DNA of 64,000 bases from Streptomyces sp. AC558_RSS880 (GTDB lineage Bacteria > Actinomycetota > Actinomycetes > Streptomycetales > Streptomycetaceae): positions 186,001 to 250,000 of the forward strand of contig NZ_JAGMUJ010000040.1 of NCBI RefSeq assembly GCF_019049255.1, in the 5' to 3' direction. Positions 16,907-24,410 of the stretch are shown one piece after another. The first letter of the stretch is position 1; each line of letters opens with the position of its first letter. Both the position numbers and the translations under genes were made by a program. The notes under the pieces were generated by a model. The model did not search any database. It worked only from the letters and a program-made list of their open reading frames with translations, and was not told where the DNA came from.

Positions 16907-17299
16907 GTGATCGACTTCATGCGGAACATCCGGTTGTGGTTCGCGCCCGGCGAGGTGCGGCGGGAGGGCGACACGCCCGACTACCGGTTCTCGCTGGCGA
17001 ACGAGCGGACGTTTCTCGCCTGGTTGCGCACCGCGCTCGCGTTGATCGGTGGCGGGTTCGCCGTGGACCAGTTCCTGCCGGATCTGCGCTGGGGGTGGCG
17101 GGTCGGGCTGGCGCTGGCGCTGCTGGCCGCGGGGGCGTTGTGCGCGTTGCGGGCGGTCAACCACTGGGTGCGGTGCGAGCGGGCGATGCGGCGGGGGGAG
17201 GATCTGCCGGTGTCGCGGTTTCCGGCACTGCTGAGTCTCGTGGTGGCGGTGGTGGCCGTGGCGATGGTCGCCGTGGTGCTGTTCGGGTGGGACGGGTGA
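16907..17299 (+). CDS. DUF202 membrane protein (YidH-like)
   Basis: A 130-aa protein with three hydrophobic segments after a cytoplasmic N-terminus. The DUF202 signature is plain: RFSLANERTFLAWLRTALALIGGGFAVDQF. GTG start in a GATAGGGTCGCGGC context. The next gene begins inside its stop (GTGA overlap), so the two DUF202 proteins are probably made together and may form a hetero-oligomer in the membrane. The family's biochemical role is unsettled. Confidence 0.88.
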   Translation: MIDFMRNIRLWFAPGEVRREGDTPDYRFSLANERTFLAWLRTALALIGGGFAVDQFLPDLRWGWRVGLALALLAAGALCALRAVNHWVRCERAMRRGEDLPVSRFPALLSLVVAVVAVAMVAVVLFGWDG

Positions 17300-17637
17300 G
17301 CGGGGTGGCGGCGGCGGGCCGGGGCGCGGAGCGGGATCCGGGGCTGCAGCCCGAGCGGACGCGGCTCGCGTGGCGGCGGACGACGTTGTCGGCGACGGTC
17401 GCGGCGGTGCTGGCCGTGAAGACGGCGCTGGCGGGTGGGGCCTCGGCGGTCGGGGTCGTCGCGTGTGTGTTGTGTTGTGGTTGTTGGGTGGGGTTTCTGT
17501 GGGTCGCCCATCGGCGGATCCGGGGGCTGGCGGCGGTGAGTGAACCGGGGGCGCTTGTTCCGTCGTATGCGGCGGTCGCGGTGATCTGCACGGTGGCCAT
17601 GGCCGGGTGTGGGGCGGTGCTTGTCGGGTCGGGGTGA
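17296..17637 (+). CDS. Second DUF202 membrane protein
   Basis: A 113-aa protein translated from a GTG that overlaps the previous stop. Its N-terminus has the DUF202 mark (LQPERTRLAWRRTTLSATVAAVLAVK), with three hydrophobic stretches, two of them rich in cysteine (VVACVLCCGCWVGFL). The pairing of a long and a short DUF202 gene is common in actinobacteria as I recall. Its end faces a convergent oxidoreductase gene across an intergenic repeat with two hairpins. Confidence 0.82.
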   Translation: MSGVAAAGRGAERDPGLQPERTRLAWRRTTLSATVAAVLAVKTALAGGASAVGVVACVLCCGCWVGFLWVAHRRIRGLAAVSEPGALVPSYAAVAVICTVAMAGCGAVLVGSG

Positions 17638-17690
17638 GGTGGGGTGGTCGGTGGGTTTTTCGCCCCCGCCGCCCCTTCCCGTCCCGTCCC

Positions 17691-17756
17691 CGGGGGCTTC
17701 GCCCCCAGAGCCCCTTGTCGGCCTTCGGCCTCGTCCTCAAACGCCGGACGGGCTGA
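17691..17756. repeat. Streptomyces-type intergenic repeat with two hairpins
   Basis: GGGGGC-TTC-GCCCCC at 17692-17706, then GGCC-TTC-GGCC at 17720-17730, then CCTCAAACGCCGGACGGGCT. The same composite (GGGGGCTTCGCCCCC ... CTCAAACGCCGGACGGGCTG) is, from memory, scattered between genes in many Streptomyces genomes. Here it lies between two converging genes and probably terminates both. Confidence 0.7.
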
Positions 17757-17757
17757 G

Positions 17758-18684
17758 TCAGCCCACCGTTACCACGATCTTGCCCCTGGTCCGGCCCTCC
17801 TGGTTCAGGCGGTGGGCGTCCGCCGCCCGTTCCAGGGGGAAGGTCTCCGAGACGTGGACGGTGACCGTGCCCTGGTCCGCCAGGTCGGAGAGGTGCCGGA
17901 GGTCCTGGGGGTCGGGGCGGACGAACCAGTAGCGTCCGCCGTAACTCACCACCTCGGGGTCGGTGATCGAGACCAGGCGCCCCTCGGGCGCCAGGAGGTT
18001 CGCGGAGGCCTTGAGGGCGTCGCCGCCCACCGAGTCGAACACCGCGTCCACGCCTTCGGGCGCCAGTCCCCGTACCCGTTCGGTCAGGCCCTCGCCGTGG
18101 CTCACCGGTTCCCCGCCCAGTCCGCGTACGAAGTCGTGGTTGCGCTCGCTCGCCGTACCGATGACCCGGGCGCCGAGGTGGGCGGCGAGCTGGACGGCGA
18201 CGGATCCGACGCCGCCGGCCGCGGCGTGCACCAGGAGGGTCTCGCCCCGCTTGACCTCGAGGACGCGGTGCAGCACCTGGTACGCGGTGAGCCCCACGAG
18301 CGGGAGGCCGGCCGCCTCCTCGAAGGACAGGGCGCTCGGCTTGCGCGCGAGGGCGCGCACCGGGGCGGCCACGTACTCGGCGAAGGTGCCGCGCGAGAGG
18401 ACATCCTCGCGCACGTAGCCGATGACCTCGTCGCCGACGGCGAACTCCGGTACGGCGGGACCGGGCTGGACGACCACGCCCGAGACGTCCCAGCCGGGGA
18501 TCACCGGGAACACCGGCTGGAGGATCGCGTCGAGATGGCCTTCGCGGCACTTCCAGTCGACCGGGTTGACGGCCGCCGCCCGCACCTTCACCAGCACCGA
18601 GTCGGGGCCGATCCTGGGATCGTCGACCTCCCCGAGTTCCAGCACTTCGGGGCCGCCGTACCGGGAGTAGCTGATCGCCTTCAT
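17758..18684 (-). CDS. NAD(P)-dependent zinc-free MDR oxidoreductase (quinone reductase-like)
   Basis: A 308-aa enzyme starting MKAISYSRYGGPEVLELGEV, the classic quinone oxidoreductase N-terminus, with GGAGGG eight bases upstream. It has the PVIPGWDVSGVV segment, LVHAAAGGVGSVAVQLAAHLGARVIGT (Rossmann nucleotide loop), VDAVFDSVGGDAL, and the C-terminal AHRLNQEGRTRGKIVVTVG. It lacks the Cys/His zinc ligands. Probably reduces quinones or enones with NADPH. It is divergent from the kinase-ACAD operon, and the TetR operator at 18826 lies in the shared upstream region, so it may belong to the same regulon. Confidence 0.88.
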   Translation of the reverse strand: MKAISYSRYGGPEVLELGEVDDPRIGPDSVLVKVRAAAVNPVDWKCREGHLDAILQPVFPVIPGWDVSGVVVQPGPAVPEFAVGDEVIGYVREDVLSRGTFAEYVAAPVRALARKPSALSFEEAAGLPLVGLTAYQVLHRVLEVKRGETLLVHAAAGGVGSVAVQLAAHLGARVIGTASERNHDFVRGLGGEPVSHGEGLTERVRGLAPEGVDAVFDSVGGDALKASANLLAPEGRLVSITDPEVVSYGGRYWFVRPDPQDLRHLSDLADQGTVTVHVSETFPLERAADAHRLNQEGRTRGKIVVTVG

Positions 18685-18825
18685 GGGTCCGACCCTCCGG
18701 GGTCCGCACGCACGGTGCAAGCCGAATGACCCGATATACGCCATTCGCGTGGCGGCCGGACGGGGTACGGGCGCCACGAGCGCCTATCGTGGCTCCGATC
18801 ACGTTCGGCCGCCGCTCTGGACGAC

Positions 18826-18843
18826 ATACCGACCGGTCGGCAT
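18826..18843. promoter_or_regulatory. TetR-type operator, site 1 of 3
   Basis: Matches the ideal palindrome ATACCGACCGGTCGGTAT at 17 of 18 positions, with a perfect 12-base core CCGACCGGTCGG. It lies 39 bases upstream of the APH-like kinase gene. A similar site is at 24282 upstream of the SDR-ligase operon. The TetR gene at 21186 lies between the two operons and is the obvious candidate binder. Confidence 0.6.
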
Positions 18844-18881
18844 CATAAGGCGGGTACTGTTTCCTGCCCGTAGGAGCGACG

Positions 18882-19904
18882 ATGAGCCCCGACCACCCGC
18901 CCGGACTCGATCTCGACCGGCTGCGCGGCCTGCTCGAACGGGAGCGGCCCGGCCTGGTGAACGGCCCGCTCACCGGCCGGCTGATCGAGGGCGGCAGGTC
19001 GAACCTCACGTACGCGGTCTCCGACGGCGGCTCCCGGTGGGTCGTACGGCGTCCCCCGCTCGGCCATGTCCTGGCCACCGCGCACGACATGAAGCGCGAG
19101 CACCGGGTGATCAGCGCGCTGCACCCGACCGCCGTGCCGGTGCCGCGCACCGTGCTGCTGTGCGAGGACGAGGAGGTGCTCGGGGCGCCGTTCTACGTCA
19201 TGGACTTCGTCGAGGGCACTCCGTACCGGACGGCCGGCCAGCTCGCCCCGCTCGGCGCCGAACGCACCCGGGACGCGGTGCTGAACCTGGTGGACACGCT
19301 GGTCGAGCTGCACGCGGTGGAGCCCGGCGAGGTGGGGCTCGCGGACTTCGGCCGCCCCGAGGGCTTCCTGGACCGGCAGCTGCGGCGCTGGGGCAAACAG
19401 CTGGACGCCTCCCGCAACCGGGAGCTGGCCGGGATCGACGAGCTGCACGCGGCGCTCGGGCGCGAGCTGCCCGTCTCCCCCGCGCCCGCCGTGGTGCACG
19501 GCGACTACCGCCTCGACAATGTGCTGATCGGGGAGGACGACGCGATCAAGGCCGTCCTCGACTGGGAGATGTCCACGCTCGGCGATCCGCTGACGGACCT
19601 GGGGCTGCTGGTGATGTACAGCATGCCGCTGGGCATGCCGGACTCCCCCGTCTCCACGACCGCCGAGGCGCCCGGGCACCCCACGCCCGCCGAGCTGATC
19701 GAGCGGTACGCCGCGCGGTCGGGGCGCGACGTCTCCGCGGTCTCCTGGTACACGGCGTTCGCCTGGTTCAAGCTCGCCGTGATCCTGGAGGGCATCCACT
19801 ACCGCTACACCCTGGGCCAGACGGTCGGGCGCGGCTTCGACCGCATCGGCGATCTGGTCCCGGTCTTCATCCGGCACGGTCTGACCACTCTTCAGGAAGG
19901 CTGA
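18882..19904 (+). CDS. APH-family phosphotransferase (ACAD10/11 N-domain, LvaA-like)
   Basis: A 340-aa kinase-fold protein with the aminoglycoside-phosphotransferase signatures HGDYRLDNVLI (catalytic loop, residue ~205) and LDWEMSTLGDPLTDLGLL (metal-binding Asp). The start NLTYAVSDGGSRWVVRRPP is the ATP-binding part. This subfamily pairs with acyl-CoA dehydrogenases: mammalian ACAD10/11 are fusions of both domains, and LvaA of Pseudomonas putida phosphorylates 4-hydroxyacyl-CoA. The next gene, six bases on, is exactly such a dehydrogenase. A role in 4-hydroxyacid breakdown is therefore a strong inference; antibiotic resistance is unlikely. Confidence 0.85.
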   Translation: MSPDHPPGLDLDRLRGLLERERPGLVNGPLTGRLIEGGRSNLTYAVSDGGSRWVVRRPPLGHVLATAHDMKREHRVISALHPTAVPVPRTVLLCEDEEVLGAPFYVMDFVEGTPYRTAGQLAPLGAERTRDAVLNLVDTLVELHAVEPGEVGLADFGRPEGFLDRQLRRWGKQLDASRNRELAGIDELHAALGRELPVSPAPAVVHGDYRLDNVLIGEDDAIKAVLDWEMSTLGDPLTDLGLLVMYSMPLGMPDSPVSTTAEAPGHPTPAELIERYAARSGRDVSAVSWYTAFAWFKLAVILEGIHYRYTLGQTVGRGFDRIGDLVPVFIRHGLTTLQEG

Positions 19905-19910
19905 CGGACC

Positions 19911-21125
19911 ATGGACTTCGCGTTCGACGCGCGCACCGAGGAGCTGCGCGCCAGACTGCTCGCCTTCATGGACGAGTACGTGTACCCGGCCGAAGCGGTC
20001 GCCCACGAGCAGCGTGCCGGGCTGGACTCGCCGTGGGAGAACGTCCCCGTGGTGGAGGAGCTGAAGGCCGAGGCCCGTCGGCAGGGGCTGTGGAACCTGT
20101 TCCTGCCCGACTCCGAGTACGGTGCCGGGCTCACCAACCTCCAGTACGCGCCGCTCGCCGAGATCATGGGCCGGTCCCCGCAGATCGCCCCCACCGTCAC
20201 CAACTGCGCCGCGCCCGACACCGGGAACATGGAGGTGCTGGCGCAGTTCGGCGACGAGGCGCAGAAGAAGCAGTGGCTCCAGCCGCTGCTGGCCGGTGAG
20301 ATCCGTTCGGCGTTCGCCATGACCGAGCCGGAGGTGGCCTCCTCGGACGCCACCAACATCACCACGCACATCGAGCGGGACGGTGACGAGTACGTCGTCA
20401 CGGGCCGCAAGTGGTACATCTCCGGGGCGATGCACCCGGACTGCAGGATCTTCATCGTGATGGGCAAGACCGACCCGGACGGGGCGGACATCCGCCGTCA
20501 GCAGTCCATGGTCCTCGTCCCGCGCGACACGCCGGGCGTCACCGTCAAGCGCGCCATGCAGGTGTTCGGTTACGAGGACCACTACCACGGCGGGCACGCC
20601 GAGGTGGTCTTCGACCACGCGCGCGTGCCGGTGTCGAACCTGATCGGTGAGGAGGGCGGCGGTTTCGCCATCGCGCAGGCCCGGCTCGGTCCCGGCCGGA
20701 TCCACCACTGCATGCGGCTGATCGGCATGGCCGAGCGGGCCGTCGAGCTGATGTGCCGGCGGGCGGTGTCGCGTGACGCCTTCGGCAAGACGCTGGCGCA
20801 GCAGGGCGTGGTGCAGAACTGGATCGCCGACGCGCGCGTGGCGGTCGAGCAGCTGCGGCTGCTGGTGCTGAAGACGGCCTGGATGATGGACACCGTCGGC
20901 AACCGGGGCGCCCACACGGAGATCCAGGCCATCAAGATCGCCACCCCGCGCACCGTCGTCGGCATCCTCGACCGCGCGATCCAGCTGTACGGCGCGGGCG
21001 GGGTCAGCCAGGACTTCCCGCTGGCCGAGCTGTACGCCGGAGCCCGCACGCTGATGATCGCGGACGGCCCGGACGAGGTGCACCAGCGGTCGCTGGCGCG
21101 CCGGGAGCTGAAGAAGTACCTGTAG
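19911..21125 (+). CDS. Acyl-CoA dehydrogenase, ACAD10/11 type
   Basis: A 404-aa flavoenzyme with the FAD-binding segment FAMTEPEVASSDATNI and GRKWYISGAMHPDCRI in the middle, QVFGYEDHYHGGHAEVVFDHARVPVSNLIG, and the C-terminal helical domain. The catalytic position that usually reads YEGT reads ADGPDEVH, as in the ACAD10/11 branch, so the base is probably Asp or displaced. Co-transcribed with the APH-like kinase, it likely eliminates a 4-phosphoryloxy group to form the enoyl-CoA. A 20-base-pair hairpin terminates the operon. Confidence 0.9.
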   Translation: MDFAFDARTEELRARLLAFMDEYVYPAEAVAHEQRAGLDSPWENVPVVEELKAEARRQGLWNLFLPDSEYGAGLTNLQYAPLAEIMGRSPQIAPTVTNCAAPDTGNMEVLAQFGDEAQKKQWLQPLLAGEIRSAFAMTEPEVASSDATNITTHIERDGDEYVVTGRKWYISGAMHPDCRIFIVMGKTDPDGADIRRQQSMVLVPRDTPGVTVKRAMQVFGYEDHYHGGHAEVVFDHARVPVSNLIGEEGGGFAIAQARLGPGRIHHCMRLIGMAERAVELMCRRAVSRDAFGKTLAQQGVVQNWIADARVAVEQLRLLVLKTAWMMDTVGNRGAHTEIQAIKIATPRTVVGILDRAIQLYGAGGVSQDFPLAELYAGARTLMIADGPDEVHQRSLARRELKKYL

Positions 21126-21132
21126 TCCCCGA

Positions 21133-21175
21133 ACGTCCTGTGGCCCGCCGGTACCACCGGCGGGCCACAGGACGT
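21133..21175. terminator. Perfect 20-base-pair hairpin terminator (bidirectional)
   Basis: Left arm 21133-21152 and right arm 21156-21175 are perfect reverse complements over 20 bases, with a three-base ACC loop. It sits eight bases after the ACAD stop and ten bases before the stop of the convergent TetR gene, so it can end both transcripts. Confidence 0.9.
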
Positions 21176-21185
21176 GAAGGCGTCC

Positions 21186-21788
21186 TCAGGGGCGCAGGGC
21201 CCGCAGCAGCAGGTCCGCCAGGTGGTCGGCGACCTCCTGCGGGCTGAGCGGGCCGTCGGGGCGGTACCAGGTCGACAGGTGGTGCACGGAGCCGAAGTGG
21301 TAGTCGACCACCAGGTCGGCCGGGGTCGCCGTGGAGAAGACGCCCTCGCGCTGGCCCTCCTCGATCAGCGCGCGGAAGCGTTCGTGGTAGCGGCGGCGCT
21401 CGGCACGCACCTGCTTGTTCTTCTCCGGGCCGAGGTGGTGCATGGAGCGGAAGAAGATCGACGCGTCGTCGAGGTTCTCGATCGTGGTGACGACGACGTC
21501 GGCCGCCGCGCCGCGCAGCCGCTTCTCGATCGGCTCGTCGGCGTCCGCGAAGTGGTCCAGGCGTTCCTGCTGGAGGCGCAGCACGCGCGCGTACACCTCG
21601 TGCAGCAGGTCGTCCTTGGAGCCGAAGTAGTGGTAGAGCGCCCCCTTGGTGACGCCGGCCGCCTCGACGATCTCCTGCACCGAGGTGCGGTCGTAGCCCT
21701 GCTCGGCGAAGAGCCGGGTGGCGGCGGCCAGGAGCCGCTGCGGCACAGGAGTCCCGTCACCGTCCGTCGTCCTGGGCACTGCCGCCAC
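21186..21788 (-). CDS. TetR family regulator of the acyl-CoA cluster
   Basis: A 200-aa regulator. The helix-turn-helix is in residues ~20-62: AATRLFAEQGYDRTSVQEIVEAAGVTKGALYHYFGSKDDLL, a consensus TetR DNA-binding domain. The ligand domain is helical (DDASIFFRSMHHLGPEKNKQVRAERRRYHERFRALIEEG), resembling KstR2/FadR-like repressors that respond to acyl-CoA. GTG start behind AAAGGCGG. It is flanked by the two operons carrying ATACCGACCGGTCGGTAT-like palindromes, which makes it their likely repressor. Acyl-CoA or 4-hydroxyacyl-CoA as inducer is an inference. Confidence 0.88.
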   Translation of the reverse strand: MAAVPRTTDGDGTPVPQRLLAAATRLFAEQGYDRTSVQEIVEAAGVTKGALYHYFGSKDDLLHEVYARVLRLQQERLDHFADADEPIEKRLRGAAADVVVTTIENLDDASIFFRSMHHLGPEKNKQVRAERRRYHERFRALIEEGQREGVFSTATPADLVVDYHFGSVHHLSTWYRPDGPLSPQEVADHLADLLLRALRP

Positions 21789-21807
21789 CCGCCTTTCCGT
21801 GTCGCTG

Positions 21808-23472
21808 CTAGTCGTCGTGGGTCAGGGAACGCAGTTCCCTCCGGAGGATCTTCCCACTGGCCGTCTTCGGCAGGTCCGGCAGGATCTCCACCTGGCGCGG
21901 GTACTTGTAGGCGGCCAGTCTCTCCTTGCAGTACGCGGCGAGCGCGTCCGGGTCCGTGTCGGCGCCGGGGCGCAGGCTGATGAAGGCCTTGACGGTCTCC
22001 CCGCGGTATCCGTCGGGCACGCCCACGACGGCCGCCTCGCGCACCGCCGGGTGCGTGTAGAGCACGTCCTCGACCTCGCGCGGCCACACCTTGAAACCGG
22101 ACGCGTTGATCATGTCCTTCTTGCGGTCGACGACGTACAGCCAGCCCTCGGGGTCCATGAAGCCGATGTCGCCGGTGCGCAGCTCGCCGTCCGGGAAGGT
22201 CTCGGCGGTGGCGTCGGGCCGCTGCCAGTACCCGGGCACCACCTGCGGGCCGCGCACGACGATCTCGCCCTGCTCGCCGAACGGCACCTCCTCGCCCCGG
22301 TCGTCGACGATCCGTACGACGGTGTCGGGGCCCGGCACGCCGACGGCCAGCGTGCCGGAGGCCTCGTCGACCGGCGCCTCCAGGTGCGGCGGGACGGAGG
22401 CGCAGGGGGCGGTGCACTCGGTCAGCCCGTAGCCGTTGCGGATGTACGGCCCGAAGCCGGCCCGGAACTTCTCCACCAGGGCGGGCGGCAGCGGGGCGCC
22501 GCCGGAGGAGATCACCCGGAAGGAGGAGAAGTGGTCGCGGCTCACGCCGGGGTGGGCGGCCAGCGCCATGAAGGCGGTGGACGGGCCGACGGTGTAGTGC
22601 GGCCGGTGCTCGGCGAAGGCGTCCAGGACCGTGCCCGGCTCGAAGCGGTACGCCAGGACGAGGGTGCCCGCGCTGTTGAGGCAGGCGCCGAGCTGGCAGA
22701 CCATCCCGGTGATGTGGAACAGGGGCGCCAGCGCGAAGTAGACCGGCGCCTCGGGCAGGCCGAGCCCCGTGCGCTGCCGCTCGGCGTTGTACATGATGTT
22801 GCGGTGCGTGTTGGTGGCGCCCTTGGGGGTGCCGCTGGTGCCCGAGGTGTAGCTGATCAGCGCGGTGTCACCGGGGGCGGGGTCGCGGTGCTCAGGAGCC
22901 GGCCGGCCCCGGCGGGCGGCCGTGGTGAGGTCGTCGGCGTCCGGGGCCCCCGGGAGCCGCTCGAAGGTCAGCACGCGCGTGTCGCCGCGGGTCTGGAAGT
23001 CCAGCTCGCAGCCGGTGAGCACGATCCGCACGGGCGAGCCGGCGGCCGTCTCGCGCAGGTACGACTCCCAGGCGCGGTCGGAGCAGATCAGCGCGGCCAC
23101 GTCGGCGTCCCGCAGGACGTGCGTCACCTCGCCCGACTTGTACATCGGGTTGACGGGCACGACGACCGCGCCCGCCTTCCAGGCGCCGAGCAGGGCGAGG
23201 ACGAAGAGCGGGGAGTTCTGCAGCAGGACCGCCACCCGCTCGCCGCGCTCCAGGCCGCGCGCGGCGAGGTGGCCGGCGAGGGAGTCGCTGAGCTCGTCGG
23301 CCTCGCGGTAGGTCAGGCGGCCGTCGAAGTAGGCGAGGAAGGTGCGGTCGGGGGTCTCGGACACCGCGCGGCGCAGGGCGTGCACCAGGGAGTCGGCGGG
23401 CTCCAGGGGGGCGCGCTGGGCGTCGGTGAGGAGGGCCAGCCAGGGCTTGTCGGCGTAGCGGGAGGCGGTCAC
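21808..23472 (-). CDS. Acyl-CoA synthetase (AMP-forming, fatty acid CoA ligase family)
   Basis: A 554-aa adenylating enzyme. ATP/AMP motifs: ISYTSGTSGTPKGATNTHRN, then NGYGLTECTAP, LRTGDIGFMDPEGWLYVVDRKKDMI, and the C-terminal lysine in LPKTASGKILRREL. It converts a carboxylic acid to its CoA thioester. The GTG start overlaps the upstream SDR stop (GTGA), so translation is coupled; the long open frame further upstream is an overlap artefact. In this cluster it would activate the acid consumed by the SDR, kinase and dehydrogenase. Confidence 0.92.
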   Translation of the reverse strand: MTASRYADKPWLALLTDAQRAPLEPADSLVHALRRAVSETPDRTFLAYFDGRLTYREADELSDSLAGHLAARGLERGERVAVLLQNSPLFVLALLGAWKAGAVVVPVNPMYKSGEVTHVLRDADVAALICSDRAWESYLRETAAGSPVRIVLTGCELDFQTRGDTRVLTFERLPGAPDADDLTTAARRGRPAPEHRDPAPGDTALISYTSGTSGTPKGATNTHRNIMYNAERQRTGLGLPEAPVYFALAPLFHITGMVCQLGACLNSAGTLVLAYRFEPGTVLDAFAEHRPHYTVGPSTAFMALAAHPGVSRDHFSSFRVISSGGAPLPPALVEKFRAGFGPYIRNGYGLTECTAPCASVPPHLEAPVDEASGTLAVGVPGPDTVVRIVDDRGEEVPFGEQGEIVVRGPQVVPGYWQRPDATAETFPDGELRTGDIGFMDPEGWLYVVDRKKDMINASGFKVWPREVEDVLYTHPAVREAAVVGVPDGYRGETVKAFISLRPGADTDPDALAAYCKERLAAYKYPRQVEILPDLPKTASGKILRRELRSLTHDD

Positions 23473-24242
23473 CGGGTCGCCTCCCACTGCTGCTGGACGC
23501 GGTTCATGCCGGAGAGCCAGCGGTCCGGCTCGGCGGCGCGGGCCCGGTAGTACTCGGCGACCTCGGGGTGGGGCAGGATCAGGAAGCGGTCCTCGTCCAT
23601 GCCGCGGAAGAGGGCGTCGGCCACGTCCTCCGGCTCGATCGCGGTCGGCTTGAGGACCAGGTCGCCCGCGCTGCCGCTGGCGTCGAGCATGTCGGTGCGC
23701 ACGCCCTGCGGGCAGATCGCGTGGACCTTCACCCCGCGGTGCCGGTACGTCAGCGACAGCCACTCCGCGAAGGCGTAGGCGCCGTGCTTGGTGACGCTGT
23801 AGGGGGCGGTGCCGATCATGGTGAGCAGTCCGGCGGCGGAGACGGTGGAGACGAAGCGGCCGCTGCCGCGCTCCAGCCAGTCCGGGAGCAGGGCGTGCGC
23901 CGCGCGGACGTGCGCCATGACGTTGACGTCCCAGGAGAGCGCCCAGCCCTGCTCGTCGAGCGGTTCGCCGGGCTCCCCGCCGTTGCGGCCGACGCCCGCG
24001 TTGGCGCAGTACACGTCGACCGTCCCGCCGAGCGCTTCCCGGGCCTCGGCGACGATCGAGGAGGCGTCGCCCGCGACGGCCAGGCCTCCGATCTCCTCGG
24101 CGACCGCCTTCGCGCGGTCGGCGTCCAGGTCGTTGACGACGACCCGCGCCCCCCGGTCGGCGAAGCGGCGGGCGAGCGCCGCCCCGATGCCGCCCCCGGC
24201 TCCCGTGACGACCACCTTCGCACCCTGCACGGCTTGCACCAT
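23469..24242 (-). CDS. Short-chain dehydrogenase/reductase
   Basis: A 257-aa classical SDR. N-terminal VVTGAGGGIGAALARRFADRGARVVVNDLD binds the cofactor, NAG appears in CANAGVG, and the catalytic set is the Ser in FVSTVSAAGLL and Tyr/Lys in APYSVTKHG. AAGGAG lies five bases before the ATG. First gene of the SDR-ligase operon, behind TetR operator site 2. It probably interconverts a keto and a hydroxy acid (or acyl-CoA), fitting a 4-oxo/4-hydroxyacid route. Confidence 0.9.
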   Translation of the reverse strand: MVQAVQGAKVVVTGAGGGIGAALARRFADRGARVVVNDLDADRAKAVAEEIGGLAVAGDASSIVAEAREALGGTVDVYCANAGVGRNGGEPGEPLDEQGWALSWDVNVMAHVRAAHALLPDWLERGSGRFVSTVSAAGLLTMIGTAPYSVTKHGAYAFAEWLSLTYRHRGVKVHAICPQGVRTDMLDASGSAGDLVLKPTAIEPEDVADALFRGMDEDRFLILPHPEVAEYYRARAAEPDRWLSGMNRVQQQWEATR

Positions 24243-24281
24243 CGGTCTCCTTCGACGCGGCTCCCAGCGGCTACCGGCGTC

Positions 24282-24299
24282 AGACTAACCGGTCGGTAT
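24282..24299. promoter_or_regulatory. TetR-type operator, site 2 of 3
   Basis: AGACTAACCGGTCGGTAT matches the ideal ATACCGACCGGTCGGTAT at 15 of 18 positions and lies 40 bases upstream of the SDR start on the minus strand. It shares ACCGGTCGG with site 1. Confidence 0.55.
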
Positions 24300-24410
24300 G
24301 CCCGGTGGAAGGGGTGTTCCGCGCGGGGTCGGTCCGGTTCGTTCCCCGGGGCGGTCACGCGCGCTAGCGTGCGTGCGCATGACACCCGCCACGATCACGG
24401 AGGTCACCGC

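Noticed and set aside
16550..19150. An 866-codon minus-strand frame
   Set aside because: Low-complexity Pro/Arg sequence lying opposite or out of frame with the Nudix, DUF202 and oxidoreductase genes.
18882..19904. Aminoglycoside resistance gene
   Set aside because: The fold is APH-like, but the adjacent ACAD10/11-type dehydrogenase and shared regulation point to acyl-CoA metabolism.
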